Assembly: GCA_021792185.1 (NCBI GenBank)
Contig: JAJYVD010000012.1
Location: 1-57,175, forward strand
Length of the DNA stretch: 57,175 bases
Direction: 5' to 3'
DNA from: Nitrospirota bacterium
GTDB lineage: Bacteria > Nitrospirota > Thermodesulfovibrionia > Thermodesulfovibrionales > Dissulfurispiraceae
The notes under the pieces are model-generated. The model saw only the letters and a program-made list of their open reading frames with translations. It did no database searches and was not told the origin of the DNA. Of the stretch, positions 26,023-34,846 are shown in pieces. The position numbers and the translations under genes are program-made. How positions within the stretch are numbered: the stretch's first letter is position 1; each line of letters starts with the position of its first letter.

Positions 26023-27012
26023 ATGACCCCTATAATCACGGTTGAAAACCTTACAAAAAAATTCGGCTCTATAACAGCCGTTGACGGCATATCGTTTGAG
26101 GTGGAAGAAGGCGCCATCTTCGGATTTCTCGGGCCGAACGGCGCGGGAAAGACGACCACCATCAATATCCTCTGCACCCTTTTGTCTCCCACTTCAGGCG
26201 GCGCGTCGATAGACGGCCACGACTGCATGAAGGAATCTTCGGAGGTAAGAAAGAATATAGGAATCGTCTTTCAGGACAATACCCTCGACAAGGAACTGAC
26301 CGCATACGAAAACCTGTTGTTTCATTCATACCTTTACAATGTGCCTAAAACTGAGAGAAAGGGAAGGATTGATGATGCGCTAAATTTTGTAGGACTGTAC
26401 GAAAGAAAAGACGACACTGTGAAAAAATTTTCGGGCGGAATGAAAAGAAGACTTGAAGTCGCGCGTTCTATAATCCACCAGCCCAAGATATTGTTTTTAG
26501 ATGAGCCCACGCTCGGACTCGATCCCCAGAGCAGGACTAATCTATGGGAGTTTATAGCCGAGCTTCCCAAGAAACATGCTGTCACCATATTCATGACCAC
26601 TCATTATATGGAAGAAGCCGAGATATGCAATAAAATAGCTGTAATCGACAAGGGGAAAATAATCGCGCAGGGCTCGCCTGAAGAGTTGAAAAAAATGGTC
26701 GGCGGGGATGTCATTTATTTAAAGACAAAAGACAACGCCGGAGCGATAGGCGAGATTAAGGCAAGCATGGATCTCGATGCGGAAGAAAAAAACGGAGAAA
26801 TATTCATATCGGTGTCAAAGGGAGACGCGTGCATTCCGAAACTTATCAATACCCTTGCAGATTCCGTAGTATCCGTCAGGCTGCAGAGGCCGACGCTGAA
26901 CGATGTGTTTTTAAAGCTCACAGGCAAGGCGATAAGGCCGGAGGCCGTATCCGGCGGGGATGAATTGAAGGAATCGATAAGGTCGTACAGGAAAAAATTT
27001 GACAGGGGATAA
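26023..27012 (+). CDS. ABC-2 exporter ATPase, DrrA-like
   Basis: A 329-residue ATPase with Walker A LGPNGAGKTTT, Q-loop GIVFQDNTLDKELTAYENL, signature FSGGMKRRLEVARS, Walker B ILFLDEPTLGLDPQ and a C-terminal extension of about 100 residues as in drug and polysaccharide exporters of the DrrA type. Its permease follows after a 146-base gap that contains family-1 element C. Substrate unknown. Confidence 0.93.
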   Translation: MTPIITVENLTKKFGSITAVDGISFEVEEGAIFGFLGPNGAGKTTTINILCTLLSPTSGGASIDGHDCMKESSEVRKNIGIVFQDNTLDKELTAYENLLFHSYLYNVPKTERKGRIDDALNFVGLYERKDDTVKKFSGGMKRRLEVARSIIHQPKILFLDEPTLGLDPQSRTNLWEFIAELPKKHAVTIFMTTHYMEEAEICNKIAVIDKGKIIAQGSPEELKKMVGGDVIYLKTKDNAGAIGEIKASMDLDAEEKNGEIFISVSKGDACIPKLINTLADSVVSVRLQRPTLNDVFLKLTGKAIRPEAVSGGDELKESIRSYRKKFDRG

Positions 27013-27017
27013 ATGAT

Positions 27018-27151
27018 TTTTATGAAGACAAGGTATTGCCGCTCATTCTCGAAAGGCATCCGAACCTTTCTCCGAGGCTACGTCAGCCCGCTTAAACATC
27101 CGTGTTACGCTTGGGCTGCCGAAGCCGCTCTAATACCTTATCTTCATAAAA
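27018..27151 (-). repeat. Family-1 structured element, copy C
   Basis: A 20-base terminal stem in minus orientation (27151-27132 with 27037-27018) has a single U-G pair and no mismatch. Hairpin 1 is CAGCCC/GGGCTG with loop CGGATG; hairpin 2 is GAAAGG/CCTTTC. It separates the ATPase and permease genes of one exporter, antisense to them. Confidence 0.88.
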
Positions 27152-27158
27152 TAACCAT

Positions 27159-27926
27159 ATGAAATCTGATATAAACGCCATATACGTAATTGTCGCGCGG
27201 GAATTCATCAAGTTCGTGCGTGAGCGGGGAAGGCTCATATCCACTCTCGCGAGGCCGCTCCTGTGGCTGTTTTTGGTGGGAGGCGGCATGTCTAAGATGG
27301 TGTCTCCTGACATGGGAATGCCTTACATGCAATTCATATTTCCGGGCATAATAGGAATGACCATATTGTTCAGTTCGATATTCTCGTCGATTTCTATCAT
27401 ATGGGACAAGGAATTCGGGTTCATGAAAGAAATGCTCGTAGCCCCGGTATCGAGATTTTCGATAGTTATAGGCAAGGCATTGAGCGGCACAATGGTATCG
27501 ACATTTCAGGCATTGATCATAGTGCTGCTTTTCCCGGTTATCGGGCTGAAGCTCGGAATAGACCAGATACTCCTCATACTGTGCATTTCCGCCATGCTGT
27601 CATTCTGCCTTGCTTCACTCGGCATACTCATAGCCACATTTTATGAAAACCTCGAAAGCTTCAGCGTCATAATGAACTTCATAATCATGCCCATGTTCTT
27701 TCTGTCGGGCGCGATGTATCCGGTAAAACTCCTGCCGCATGTATTGAGCTTTTTAACGAGGATAAACCCTCTCACTTACGGCATAGACGCGCTGAAATAC
27801 ATGATATTTCCAGAAAAGAAACTGCTGACTCACGATTTCACTTTATCGCTCGACATAGCTGCAATCGGCATTTCATCGATTGTATTCGTCATCCTCGCCG
27901 CAATGGTGTTTGAGAGGAGAAAATGA
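27159..27926 (+). CDS. ABC-2 type permease
   Basis: A 255-residue permease with about six membrane segments and the ABC-2 hallmarks: the N-terminal REFIKFVRERGRL amphipathic segment, LVGGGMSKM, EMLVAPVSRFSIVIGKALSG and the late MPMFFLSGAMYP plus INPLTYGIDALKYM. It pairs with the ATPase upstream. It begins seven bases after element C, so the repeat must be transcribed through. Confidence 0.92.
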   Translation: MKSDINAIYVIVAREFIKFVRERGRLISTLARPLLWLFLVGGGMSKMVSPDMGMPYMQFIFPGIIGMTILFSSIFSSISIIWDKEFGFMKEMLVAPVSRFSIVIGKALSGTMVSTFQALIIVLLFPVIGLKLGIDQILLILCISAMLSFCLASLGILIATFYENLESFSVIMNFIIMPMFFLSGAMYPVKLLPHVLSFLTRINPLTYGIDALKYMIFPEKKLLTHDFTLSLDIAAIGISSIVFVILAAMVFERRK

Positions 27927-27929
27927 TTT

Positions 27930-28913
27930 ATGTCTCATCAGCTTTCAAATAAAATCACCCAATATACACTTGGCCCGCTGCCATGGGATAAAGAGCAATT
28001 AGAAAAGCTATCTTATCGTTTACCGGTCGATATAGCAGAGGCAATCAAAGAACATCCAGGATATGCGGCTCATGAAATCCTTGCAGAGCTAAAAATCACA
28101 CTCGATTTGTTTTTGGATTGTGTGCAGGATATTCTAAATACTATTGCACAATTCAGGATAGCAAGTGAAAATCCAGTTTTTTGGTACAGACCATCAGAGA
28201 GTCTTTTAGTTAATTATGAAAAAGAGATGCGCAAAGGGCTTTTTGCCTCAGCCGCAAGTGCTATAGCATTGGTTGATAATTCTCGAAGAGTTGCCCAAAA
28301 AATTGTTGTTGATTGCTATCAAAATAAGGTTGAACAGATGTTTGTAAAAGATGAGCAACATATATTCATTCAAAATCTAAGAAACTTTGTTGCACATAGA
28401 CATATTTTACAGCCAGACTGGACAGTTCATTATTCTGTTGAAGGCCGTTATGCAACTTTCAGATTGAAATCAGATGTACTGTTTCGATACAAAAAATGGG
28501 AACCACTTGCGATAAATTTTATTGAAAAGAATAAAGAAGGCATAGATATTGACATTCTTTTTTCTACCTATCGAGAAAAAGTTATTGAGTTTCACAACTG
28601 GTTCCATAGCGAAATTATAAAAGTCTCAGAACCTCAACTTTCCGACTATAGGAAGTACGAAAAATGGTTAAAACAATTCAGTTTGCAAGCAAGTTGGAAT
28701 CTTTTACTCTCAGAGGCAATAAAGCGCAACATAAACCCCTATGACTATCTTAACAGATATTTTACAAAGGACGAACTTTCAGAGATAAACTCACTACCAC
28801 ACAAGTCCCAAGCACAGGTTGATAGAATGATAGAAATACTCGATGATGTTAATGCTTGCGATGATAAAATTCGAGAGTTAGCATATAAGTTATTCGGTCT
28901 CATTAACGATTAA
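27930..28913 (+). CDS. Unrecognised AT-rich protein with a HEPN-like RNxxxH motif
   Basis: A 327-residue helical, soluble protein of no family I recognise. Residues around 152-160 read QNLRNFVAHRHI; R-N-x3-H matches the RNase motif of HEPN proteins but a single short motif is weak evidence. Its base composition is clearly more AT-rich than the exporter genes it follows by three bases, and HicAB lies just beyond, so it may be an acquired defence or stress gene. No membrane segment or signal peptide is visible. Confidence 0.7.
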   Translation: MSHQLSNKITQYTLGPLPWDKEQLEKLSYRLPVDIAEAIKEHPGYAAHEILAELKITLDLFLDCVQDILNTIAQFRIASENPVFWYRPSESLLVNYEKEMRKGLFASAASAIALVDNSRRVAQKIVVDCYQNKVEQMFVKDEQHIFIQNLRNFVAHRHILQPDWTVHYSVEGRYATFRLKSDVLFRYKKWEPLAINFIEKNKEGIDIDILFSTYREKVIEFHNWFHSEIIKVSEPQLSDYRKYEKWLKQFSLQASWNLLLSEAIKRNINPYDYLNRYFTKDELSEINSLPHKSQAQVDRMIEILDDVNACDDKIRELAYKLFGLIND

Positions 28914-29028
28914 GTTTACTCTTTTTCTTCTTCACTGCATACCTCGCCTTTTTCTTCCCCACCATCATCGCCTTCTTTTTCTCCTCCCTCTCGACAAACT
29001 CAATCTTCGCCTTTCCGAAAAGTCCCAC
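28903..29028 (-). other. Possible lysine-rich relic or tiny ORF
   Basis: A 41-codon frame from a GTG reads VGLFGKAKIEFVE, then long runs of Lys, Arg and Glu. There is no ribosome site and it overlaps the end of the preceding plus-strand gene. It could be the tail of a lost gene. I cannot assign it. Confidence 0.2.
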
Positions 29029-29034
29029 ATAAAA

Positions 29035-29283
29035 TTATTCCGAATAGAACTCGCCCCTGAGTTGTTCTTCCGGAACAAACCGACTTGCCTGCCTGAAAAT
29101 GGCGTGGAGAGTGCCTATATCAAGCTCATCGTGCATGACGATAGTTAATGTTTGAATCGTTCCGGATGGAGATGTGCGCCGAAGTTTTACATGGCTGCCT
29201 TTTTGCGCGTGTACTGAAAAACCGAATTTTGCAAGGATGGAGAGGACTTCTTTTCCTGAGAGCCGCTTGAGTTTAGGCGACAC
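29035..29283 (-). CDS. hicA: HicA-type mRNA interferase toxin
   Basis: An 82-residue double-stranded RNA-binding-like toxin. It has LSGKEVLSILAKFGF and the active-site region QKGSHVKLRR with the conserved GSH histidine, then a hydrophobic strand and TLHAIFRQA. It is a little longer than classic HicA. Its start overlaps the end of hicB by 11 bases. Expected to cut mRNA when free of HicB. Confidence 0.88.
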   Translation of the reverse strand: MSPKLKRLSGKEVLSILAKFGFSVHAQKGSHVKLRRTSPSGTIQTLTIVMHDELDIGTLHAIFRQASRFVPEEQLRGEFYSE

Positions 29284-29515
29284 CCGCGAAGGCCTCCGTC
29301 TCCATTGTTATGAGCAGAATGGGATTCGGCGCGATACCGTATTCTTCAAGATTTTCGTCTTCCAGATGCAGCGCCAGAGCCTCTTTGAAATTGGCGACCG
29401 TCTCGTCAATAGTTTTGCCTTGAGTAACCACCGGCATTTCAAGGCATTCAGCTACAAAAAACTTCTCGCCCTTTCTGATAAACACCTTGATCGTATGTTG
29501 CAGCGTGGTTTGCAT
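29273..29515 (-). CDS. hicB: HicB-type antitoxin
   Basis: An 80-residue partial RNase H-fold HicB protein with EKFFVAECLEMPVVTQGKTIDETVANFKEAL, the family signature. It lacks a C-terminal DNA-binding domain, so autoregulation by HicB alone is not evident. It is upstream of hicA, an order opposite to the E. coli hicAB locus but frequent in other bacteria. Confidence 0.88.
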   Translation of the reverse strand: MQTTLQHTIKVFIRKGEKFFVAECLEMPVVTQGKTIDETVANFKEALALHLEDENLEEYGIAPNPILLITMETEAFAGVA

Positions 29516-29606
29516 ATATGCCTATTTTACCTCAAATCAACCGGAAAATCATACAGATTTGAAGAAAGAATCCGCGATAGGGTAGGATAATGCCTTAACA
29601 ACCGAT

Positions 29607-30395
29607 ATGAATCCCATCGAACTCTATAAAAAACTCCCTAAGAAAAACTGCGGCAAATGCCCGCAGAAGGCGTGCATGCCGTTCGCGCTGTCCGTGATAA
29701 AGGGGGATGCGGAACTTTCCGAATGCCCCTGCCTGACCGAAAAAGAAATAGAGGCGCTGAAAGGCGCTATAAAAAAATCTGATTGGCGCGAAGAATTGAT
29801 AGCAAAGCTGAGAGACGAGATCAAGGGAATCGATTTTGCCGATATTGCGGAAGGCATAGGCGCGGATTTGAAGGACGGCGCGCTTATAATTAAATGCATG
29901 GGAAGGGAGTTCGTTATTTCTCCTGAGGGAGAGATAACTACACGCGGCCACATGACGCCGTGGATAAAGATACTGCTCCTGCACTATATCAGGACTGAGG
30001 GAAAAGGCCCTTTATCCGGCAAGTGGGTCTCATACGCCGAGCTAAAGGCCGGCATGATAAAGGCGTCATCGTTTCAGAGAGACTGTGAAGAGCCGCTCAG
30101 AGAACTGTTCGACAAAAATTTCGAAGGCACGATAACAGTATTAAACAGACTGGGGGCTGAAAGGCGTGAAGATTTCCCTGCGAAGCAGGCATGGCATCTT
30201 TTTCTCCTGCCAAAAATCCCTGTTATTATCCTCTACTGGCCAAAGGAAGAAGAGTTTGAATCGAAGGTAAAAATAATCTTCGACTCGACCTCCGACAGGT
30301 TTTTAGACGCGGAATCGATAATATTCCTCGTGGAAGGGCTGGTTAAAAACATCGAAATTACCCTAAGCAGGGTTGCGGGGGCAAATTTTTCTTGA
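29607..30395 (+). CDS. DUF3786 protein with N-terminal Fe-S motif
   Basis: A 262-residue protein. Residues 15-43 hold KNCGKCPQKACMPFALSV...SECPC, the four-cysteine motif also found in the gamma subunit of CO dehydrogenase/acetyl-CoA synthase and expected to bind a 4Fe-4S cluster. The rest matches my memory of DUF3786, linked to anaerobic corrinoid metabolism. It appears monocistronic. This is the strongest hint in the window of anaerobic C1 chemistry. Confidence 0.8.
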   Translation: MNPIELYKKLPKKNCGKCPQKACMPFALSVIKGDAELSECPCLTEKEIEALKGAIKKSDWREELIAKLRDEIKGIDFADIAEGIGADLKDGALIIKCMGREFVISPEGEITTRGHMTPWIKILLLHYIRTEGKGPLSGKWVSYAELKAGMIKASSFQRDCEEPLRELFDKNFEGTITVLNRLGAERREDFPAKQAWHLFLLPKIPVIILYWPKEEEFESKVKIIFDSTSDRFLDAESIIFLVEGLVKNIEITLSRVAGANFS

Positions 30396-30420
30396 CAAGA
30401 AAGGGCGTATATGTTAATAA
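30392..30420 (+). promoter_or_regulatory. Strong sigma-70-like promoter of the small lipoprotein
   Basis: A perfect TTGACA (30392-30397) and TAATAA (30415-30420) are separated by 17 bases. The -35 box overlaps the stop of the DUF3786 gene. The start codon follows about 55 bases later. Confidence 0.6.
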
Positions 30421-30480
30421 TTGAGTTGGTAAAATTACCCCCAATTTTTAGCACAACTTTGGAAGGAGGTGACAAAATAA

Positions 30481-30659
30481 TGAAGAAGGTATTAGCTTTT
30501 ATACTTGCTCTTATGCTCCTCGTAGCATTTACCTTTGCAGTCGGCTGCAAGAAGGCTGAAGAACCGAAGCCTGCACCGGCTCCTGCTCCCGCAGAAGCTC
30601 CGAAGCCGGCAGATGCGCCTGCACCGGCTCCTGCTCCCGCAGAAGCTCCGAAAAAATAG
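30481..30659 (+). CDS. Small Ala/Pro-repeat lipoprotein
   Basis: A 58-residue protein with signal peptide KKVLAFILALMLLVAFTFAVGC, where the Cys is a lipid-attachment candidate (FAVGC), followed by KKAEEP and two nearly identical APAPAPAEAPK repeats. GGAGGTGA lies seven bases before this ATG, so the longer frame from 30411 is rejected. It has its own promoter and a perfect terminator, which implies a highly expressed monocistronic message. Ala-Pro tails often span the periplasm or bridge to murein. Function unknown. Confidence 0.8.
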
Positions 30660-30670
30660 TGTTTATGAAA

Positions 30671-30711
30671 AACACCATGAGGGCATCTTGCCCTCATGGT
30701 GTTGCTTTTTT
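30671..30711 (+). terminator. Rho-independent terminator of the small lipoprotein gene
   Basis: A perfect 15-base stem (AACACCATGAGGGCA with its complement) has a TCT loop and is followed by GCTTTTTT. It begins 12 bases after the stop codon. Confidence 0.95.
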
Positions 30712-30756
30712 GTTCTAAAAACTGTTATATTTTAATAAGTTTTTCTTTTTCTTATT

Positions 30757-30786
30757 AAAGAGTGGGTCTTTCCCACTCTTTTGTTT
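30757..30786 (+). terminator. Terminator-like hairpin in the rimP leader
   Basis: A ten-base stem AAAGAGTGGG/CCCACTCTTT with a TCTTT loop is followed by TGTTTT, just before the rimP ribosome site (AGGAG). It may attenuate rimP-nusA, since NusA acts on such hairpins, or be a second terminator for upstream transcription. A weaker AATAAG/CTTATT hairpin precedes it. Confidence 0.6.
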
Positions 30787-30797
30787 TAGGAGCAAAA

Positions 30798-31277
30798 ATG
30801 GATCCGGTAAGACAAAAAATTTACGAGCTTGCCGAACAGACAGCGGAAGACGAGGGGTTCGAACTCGTCAGCGCAGACATGATCGGCAGCGGCAGGAAGG
30901 CAACGGTACGCATAGTCATCGACAAGGAAGGCGGGGTGACCATCGGGGACTGCGAAAGGATGAGCAGAAGACTCGAAGCGCTGCTCGATGTGGAAGACCC
31001 GATAAAGGGGTCTTACGTGCTGGAGGTATCGTCTCCGGGGCTCGACAGGCCCCTTGTTAATCAGGCGGACTTCGAAAAGAATATAGAAAAGCTTGCGCGG
31101 GTTGTCGTTACGGAGAAGATAGACAACCAGACGTTTTTCATAGGCAGGATCATAGATGTGGGAGAGGGCTGGATAAGGCTCAAACTCGGTAAAAAAGGCG
31201 CCAAGAAAGAAGAAAGCAAGGATATATTTATCCCTATGGACAAGATTTCAAAGGCAAGGCTTGAAATAGAGTTTTGA
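30798..31277 (+). CDS. rimP: Ribosome maturation factor RimP
   Basis: A 159-residue protein with the family blocks FELVSADMIGSGRKATVRIVIDKEGGVTIGDCE and YVLEVSSPGLDRPL, plus the C-terminal SH3-like barrel. It assists 30S maturation. The ATG at 30798 follows AGGAG; an upstream in-frame start at 30762 would overlap the leader hairpin. nusA follows after 11 bases. Confidence 0.95.
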   Translation: MDPVRQKIYELAEQTAEDEGFELVSADMIGSGRKATVRIVIDKEGGVTIGDCERMSRRLEALLDVEDPIKGSYVLEVSSPGLDRPLVNQADFEKNIEKLARVVVTEKIDNQTFFIGRIIDVGEGWIRLKLGKKGAKKEESKDIFIPMDKISKARLEIEF

Positions 31278-31288
31278 GGTGATGTCAT

Positions 31289-32398
31289 ATGTCGAAAGAA
31301 TTGTGTTTTGTTATAGACCAGATAAGCAGGGAGAAGGGCATCTCCCGCGATGCCCTTTTGAATGTGCTTGAGGCCGCCCTCCTTTCCGCGGTAAGAAAAA
31401 AATTCGGCGGCAGAACCAATATAGACCTGCGCATAAGCCCTAAGAACTGCGACATACAGGTGTTTGAGACCAAGCAGGTAGTGGAAAGCGCGGTAAACAA
31501 GGATGAAGAAATATCTCTGGAGAAGGCGCAGGAACTCTTCCCTGATAAGAACATAGGCGATACGGTCGAAATACCGATCCCGCTCCAAGACTTCGGCAGG
31601 ATAGCGGCGCAGACCGCAAAACAGGTCATATTCCAGAAGGTGAAAGAGGCCGAAAGGGATATCATCTATGACGAATACAAAGACAAGGTCGGACAGGTAA
31701 TCAGCGGCACCGTATTAAGAAAGGAAAGGGGAAATTACTATATAGGCCTCGCGAAAACCGAGGCGTTCCTGCCGCAGAAGGAAACGTTACCCATCGAAAA
31801 CCTGAAAAGAGGCGATATCGTAAAGGCATACCTCTCTGAAGTTAAACTGACGCCGAAAGGTCCCTCTATCATTCTCTCAAGAACGGACCCCAGATTCGTC
31901 GTAAGCCTCTTTAAGATGGAGGTCCCGGAAATCCACGACGGTATCGTTGTCATAAAAGGGATTGCGCGGGAGCCGGGAGAAAGAACCAAAATAGCCGTAT
32001 CCTCTAAGGACTCTTCCATAGATGCGGTCGGCGCGTGCGTCGGCATGAAGGGCACGAGGGTGCAATCCATTGTGAGGGAACTCCGCGGCGAGCGTATCGA
32101 TATAATACCGTGGAGCGATGACCCGCGCATATTCGTAGCGCGCGCGCTTACTCCTGCGACGGTAGACAGGGTCGGCATAAACGAAGAGGAAAAAACCGCC
32201 ATGGTGATAGCGGACGACCAGCAGCTCTCGCTCGCGATAGGGAAGCGCGGACAGAATATAAAGCTCGCCACAAGACTGACCGGGTGGGAGATAGACATAA
32301 TAAGCGAATCGGAATACTCTAAACTCAAAATGGACGAGGCCGACAAATCACTCGATGAGGCGTTAAAGAAAGAATCGGAAAAACCAAGCGAAGAGTAA
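31289..32398 (+). CDS. nusA: Transcription termination/antitermination factor NusA
   Basis: A 369-residue protein: N-terminal RNAP-binding domain, S1 domain (GQVISGTVLRKERGNYYIGL), KH1 (VGACVGMKGTRVQSIVRELRGERIDII) and KH2 (LAIGKRGQNIKLATRLTGWEIDI). It lacks the C-terminal acidic repeats of E. coli NusA, as in many bacteria. GAGGTGA precedes the ATG. infB, the usual next gene, is replaced by recG. Confidence 0.96.
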   Translation: MSKELCFVIDQISREKGISRDALLNVLEAALLSAVRKKFGGRTNIDLRISPKNCDIQVFETKQVVESAVNKDEEISLEKAQELFPDKNIGDTVEIPIPLQDFGRIAAQTAKQVIFQKVKEAERDIIYDEYKDKVGQVISGTVLRKERGNYYIGLAKTEAFLPQKETLPIENLKRGDIVKAYLSEVKLTPKGPSIILSRTDPRFVVSLFKMEVPEIHDGIVVIKGIAREPGERTKIAVSSKDSSIDAVGACVGMKGTRVQSIVRELRGERIDIIPWSDDPRIFVARALTPATVDRVGINEEEKTAMVIADDQQLSLAIGKRGQNIKLATRLTGWEIDIISESEYSKLKMDEADKSLDEALKKESEKPSEE

Positions 32399-34522
32399 AT
32401 GGGCAGTGATTTATCATCCCCCATTCAGTATGTAAAGGGCGTAGGCCCTCAACGGGCACGGCTTCTTGCCAGACTCGGGATAAAAACGGTCAAAGACGCT
32501 CTTTTCCACCTCCCTTACAGATACGAAGACAGAAGTTCAATAAAAAAAATAGCCCGCCTCTGTCCCGAAGAGATACAGACAGTTCAGGGCAAAATTATAA
32601 AAACGGATGTCATAACGCCTACCCCCAAAAGGCCGCGATTAAAAATATTTGAGGCGGTGATAACTGACGGAAGCGGCGCGCTCAAGGCAAAGTGGTTCAA
32701 TCAGATTTACCTCAAAAGGGTATTCAAGACGGGGCAGCAGGTAGTGCTTTATGGAACTGTAAAAATAAACTACTGGGGGTCGGGATTCGAAATCATGAAC
32801 CCCGAGTATGAGATACTTGATGAAGAAAACAATACTCAAACAACAGACGCCGGAGAACAAAAAACAGAGCTTGGAATCCATACCGGAAGAATAGTACCCG
32901 TTTACCGTTTAACCGAAGGGCTGAGCCAGAAGAATCTGCGCAGTATTATGTACGCGGTTGTCGGCAATTCGATACCGGCAATATCGGACTCAATTCCGCA
33001 GGAAATTATCGAGGAGTACGGCCTTCCGGACATCCGGGAAAGCCTGCGGAATGTCCATTTCCCGCCTCCTGCGTCGCCCATGCACGATTTGAACAGGGGC
33101 ATAAGCCCTTATCACCAAAGGCTCTCATTTGACGAGCTTTTCACGCTTCAACTCGGGCTTGCGGCGATCAAAAAAAGAGAGATTCTTGAAAAGGGCATAT
33201 CTTTTTCACCTTCAGGAAAACTTATAGACAGGCTTATAGGAAAACTGCCCTTTAAACTCACTCATGCTCAGGAGAGGGTATTTAATGACATAATGATCGA
33301 TATGAGATCGCCTGCTCCCATGAACAGGCTTATTCAGGGAGACGTAGGCTGCGGGAAAACAATAGTGGCTCTCATGTCGATGCTCACCGCCGTGGAGTGC
33401 GGTTATCAATCAGCCCTTATGGCGCCGACGGAGATATTAGCGGAGCAGCATTACATAAACATTCACAGGCTCGTCGAAGACCTCGGATTAAAAATCCATC
33501 TCCTCACCGGAAGCAAGAAAAACAAAGAGGCCGGGATGATCGCGTCCGGAGACGCCGACATTGTTATCGGCACTCACGCCCTGATCCAGGAAGGCGTATC
33601 GTTTAAAAACCTCGGGCTGATAGTCATCGACGAACAGCACAGGTTCGGGGTCATGCAAAGGGCGACATTAAGAAAAAAAGGGACGAATCCGGACACACTG
33701 ATAATGACCGCAACCCCTATACCGAGAACCTTAGCGCTCACGTTTTACGGCGACCTCGATTATTCCGTTATAGATGAACTTCCCCCGAACAGAAATCCGG
33801 TTATCACAAGGCTCTTTTCCGAGAAAAATAAGAGCCGCATATACGCGCTGATGGAAGAAGAGATTAAAAAGGGGAGGCAGGCGTATGTGGTGTATCCGCT
33901 GATCGAAGAATCCGAAAAGACCGACCTTAAATCCGCAATCACAGGGGCCGAGGCTCTGCAAAAGATGTTCCCCAATTTCAAAATAGGATTGATCCACGGA
34001 AGGATGAAACCTTCCGAAAGAGAAGAAGTCATGAGGGAATTCAAAGAGGGCGGTATTCACATACTCGTTTCGACAACGGTAATAGAAGTAGGAGTGGACG
34101 TGCCTAATGCCACGGTGATGGTTATAATACACGCTGAGAGGTTCGGCCTCTCCCAACTCCACCAGTTGCGCGGAAGGGTCGGAAGGGGAAGCAGCCAGTC
34201 ATACTGCATTTTGCTGAGCTACGGCGGAAGCGACGATGCAAGGAAAAGGCTTGACGTGATGGTTGAAACAACCGACGGATTCAGGATAGCGGAAGAAGAC
34301 CTGAGCATTAGAGGCCCCGGAGAGTTTTTCGGAACGCGGCAGTCCGGCATGCCCGATCTGAGGGTTGCAAATCTGCTCAGGGATGTTAAAATACTGGAGA
34401 TTGCCCGCAAAGAGGCATTTGCCCTCATAGAGAGGGACGCGGCTCTGAGCGGATATCCGGAACTCAGGAAGGCTATGGGAGATTTCTGGGGAGAAAGACT
34501 TGAGATGTTCAAGACAGCGTAA
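32399..34522 (+). CDS. recG: ATP-dependent DNA helicase RecG
   Basis: A 707-residue superfamily 2 helicase that remodels stalled forks and Holliday junctions. It has a wedge OB-fold near residues 60-140 (VQGKIIKTDVITPTPKRPRLKIF), Walker A QGDVGCGKTIV, DEQH box, TATPIPRTLALT and motif VI QLRGRVGRG. The ATG directly abuts the nusA stop. Length is typical. Confidence 0.96.
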   Translation: MGSDLSSPIQYVKGVGPQRARLLARLGIKTVKDALFHLPYRYEDRSSIKKIARLCPEEIQTVQGKIIKTDVITPTPKRPRLKIFEAVITDGSGALKAKWFNQIYLKRVFKTGQQVVLYGTVKINYWGSGFEIMNPEYEILDEENNTQTTDAGEQKTELGIHTGRIVPVYRLTEGLSQKNLRSIMYAVVGNSIPAISDSIPQEIIEEYGLPDIRESLRNVHFPPPASPMHDLNRGISPYHQRLSFDELFTLQLGLAAIKKREILEKGISFSPSGKLIDRLIGKLPFKLTHAQERVFNDIMIDMRSPAPMNRLIQGDVGCGKTIVALMSMLTAVECGYQSALMAPTEILAEQHYINIHRLVEDLGLKIHLLTGSKKNKEAGMIASGDADIVIGTHALIQEGVSFKNLGLIVIDEQHRFGVMQRATLRKKGTNPDTLIMTATPIPRTLALTFYGDLDYSVIDELPPNRNPVITRLFSEKNKSRIYALMEEEIKKGRQAYVVYPLIEESEKTDLKSAITGAEALQKMFPNFKIGLIHGRMKPSEREEVMREFKEGGIHILVSTTVIEVGVDVPNATVMVIIHAERFGLSQLHQLRGRVGRGSSQSYCILLSYGGSDDARKRLDVMVETTDGFRIAEEDLSIRGPGEFFGTRQSGMPDLRVANLLRDVKILEIARKEAFALIERDAALSGYPELRKAMGDFWGERLEMFKTA

Positions 34523-34534
34523 AGGGGGGATTTT

Positions 34535-34846
34535 ATGTACGCAAAAATCAAAAAGGATTTCGATGAAGGCATCGGAAAGATTAAGTGGTTCGCCTCTCTG
34601 CTTTCGGAGAGGATAAGGGTCGAGATCACCGTATTCAAACTGCTGTATAAATCGGAAGAGTTGAAAAAGAGAAAAGACGAACTGATGAGGAAGATGGGCG
34701 AAGAGGTTTACGAACACAGGGGAAAAGAAAAAAACATCTATGCCAATAAAGAGATCGTCAGCGCCATAAAAGAACTCGAAACCCTCGAACCCGAAATAAA
34801 GGAAACCCTCGAAAAGGCGTCCGAGATAAGCAAGATAATGGCATGA
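34535..34846 (+). CDS. Small helical protein downstream of recG, unrecognised
   Basis: A 103-residue, highly charged, probably coiled-coil protein (YKSEELKKRKDELMRKMGEEVYEH, LETLEPEIKETLEKASEI). AGGGGGG lies before the ATG, a good ribosome site. It follows recG by 12 bases. No cysteine motif, signal or membrane segment is visible. Likely real from its ribosome site and spacing, but its role is unknown. Confidence 0.7.
   Translation: MYAKIKKDFDEGIGKIKWFASLLSERIRVEITVFKLLYKSEELKKRKDELMRKMGEEVYEHRGKEKNIYANKEIVSAIKELETLEPEIKETLEKASEISKIMA

Noticed and set aside
30411-30659. An 82-residue frame with a longer N-terminus for the small lipoprotein
   Set aside because: The extra residues overlap the promoter region, while the ATG at 30481 has GGAGGTGA and starts a proper signal peptide.
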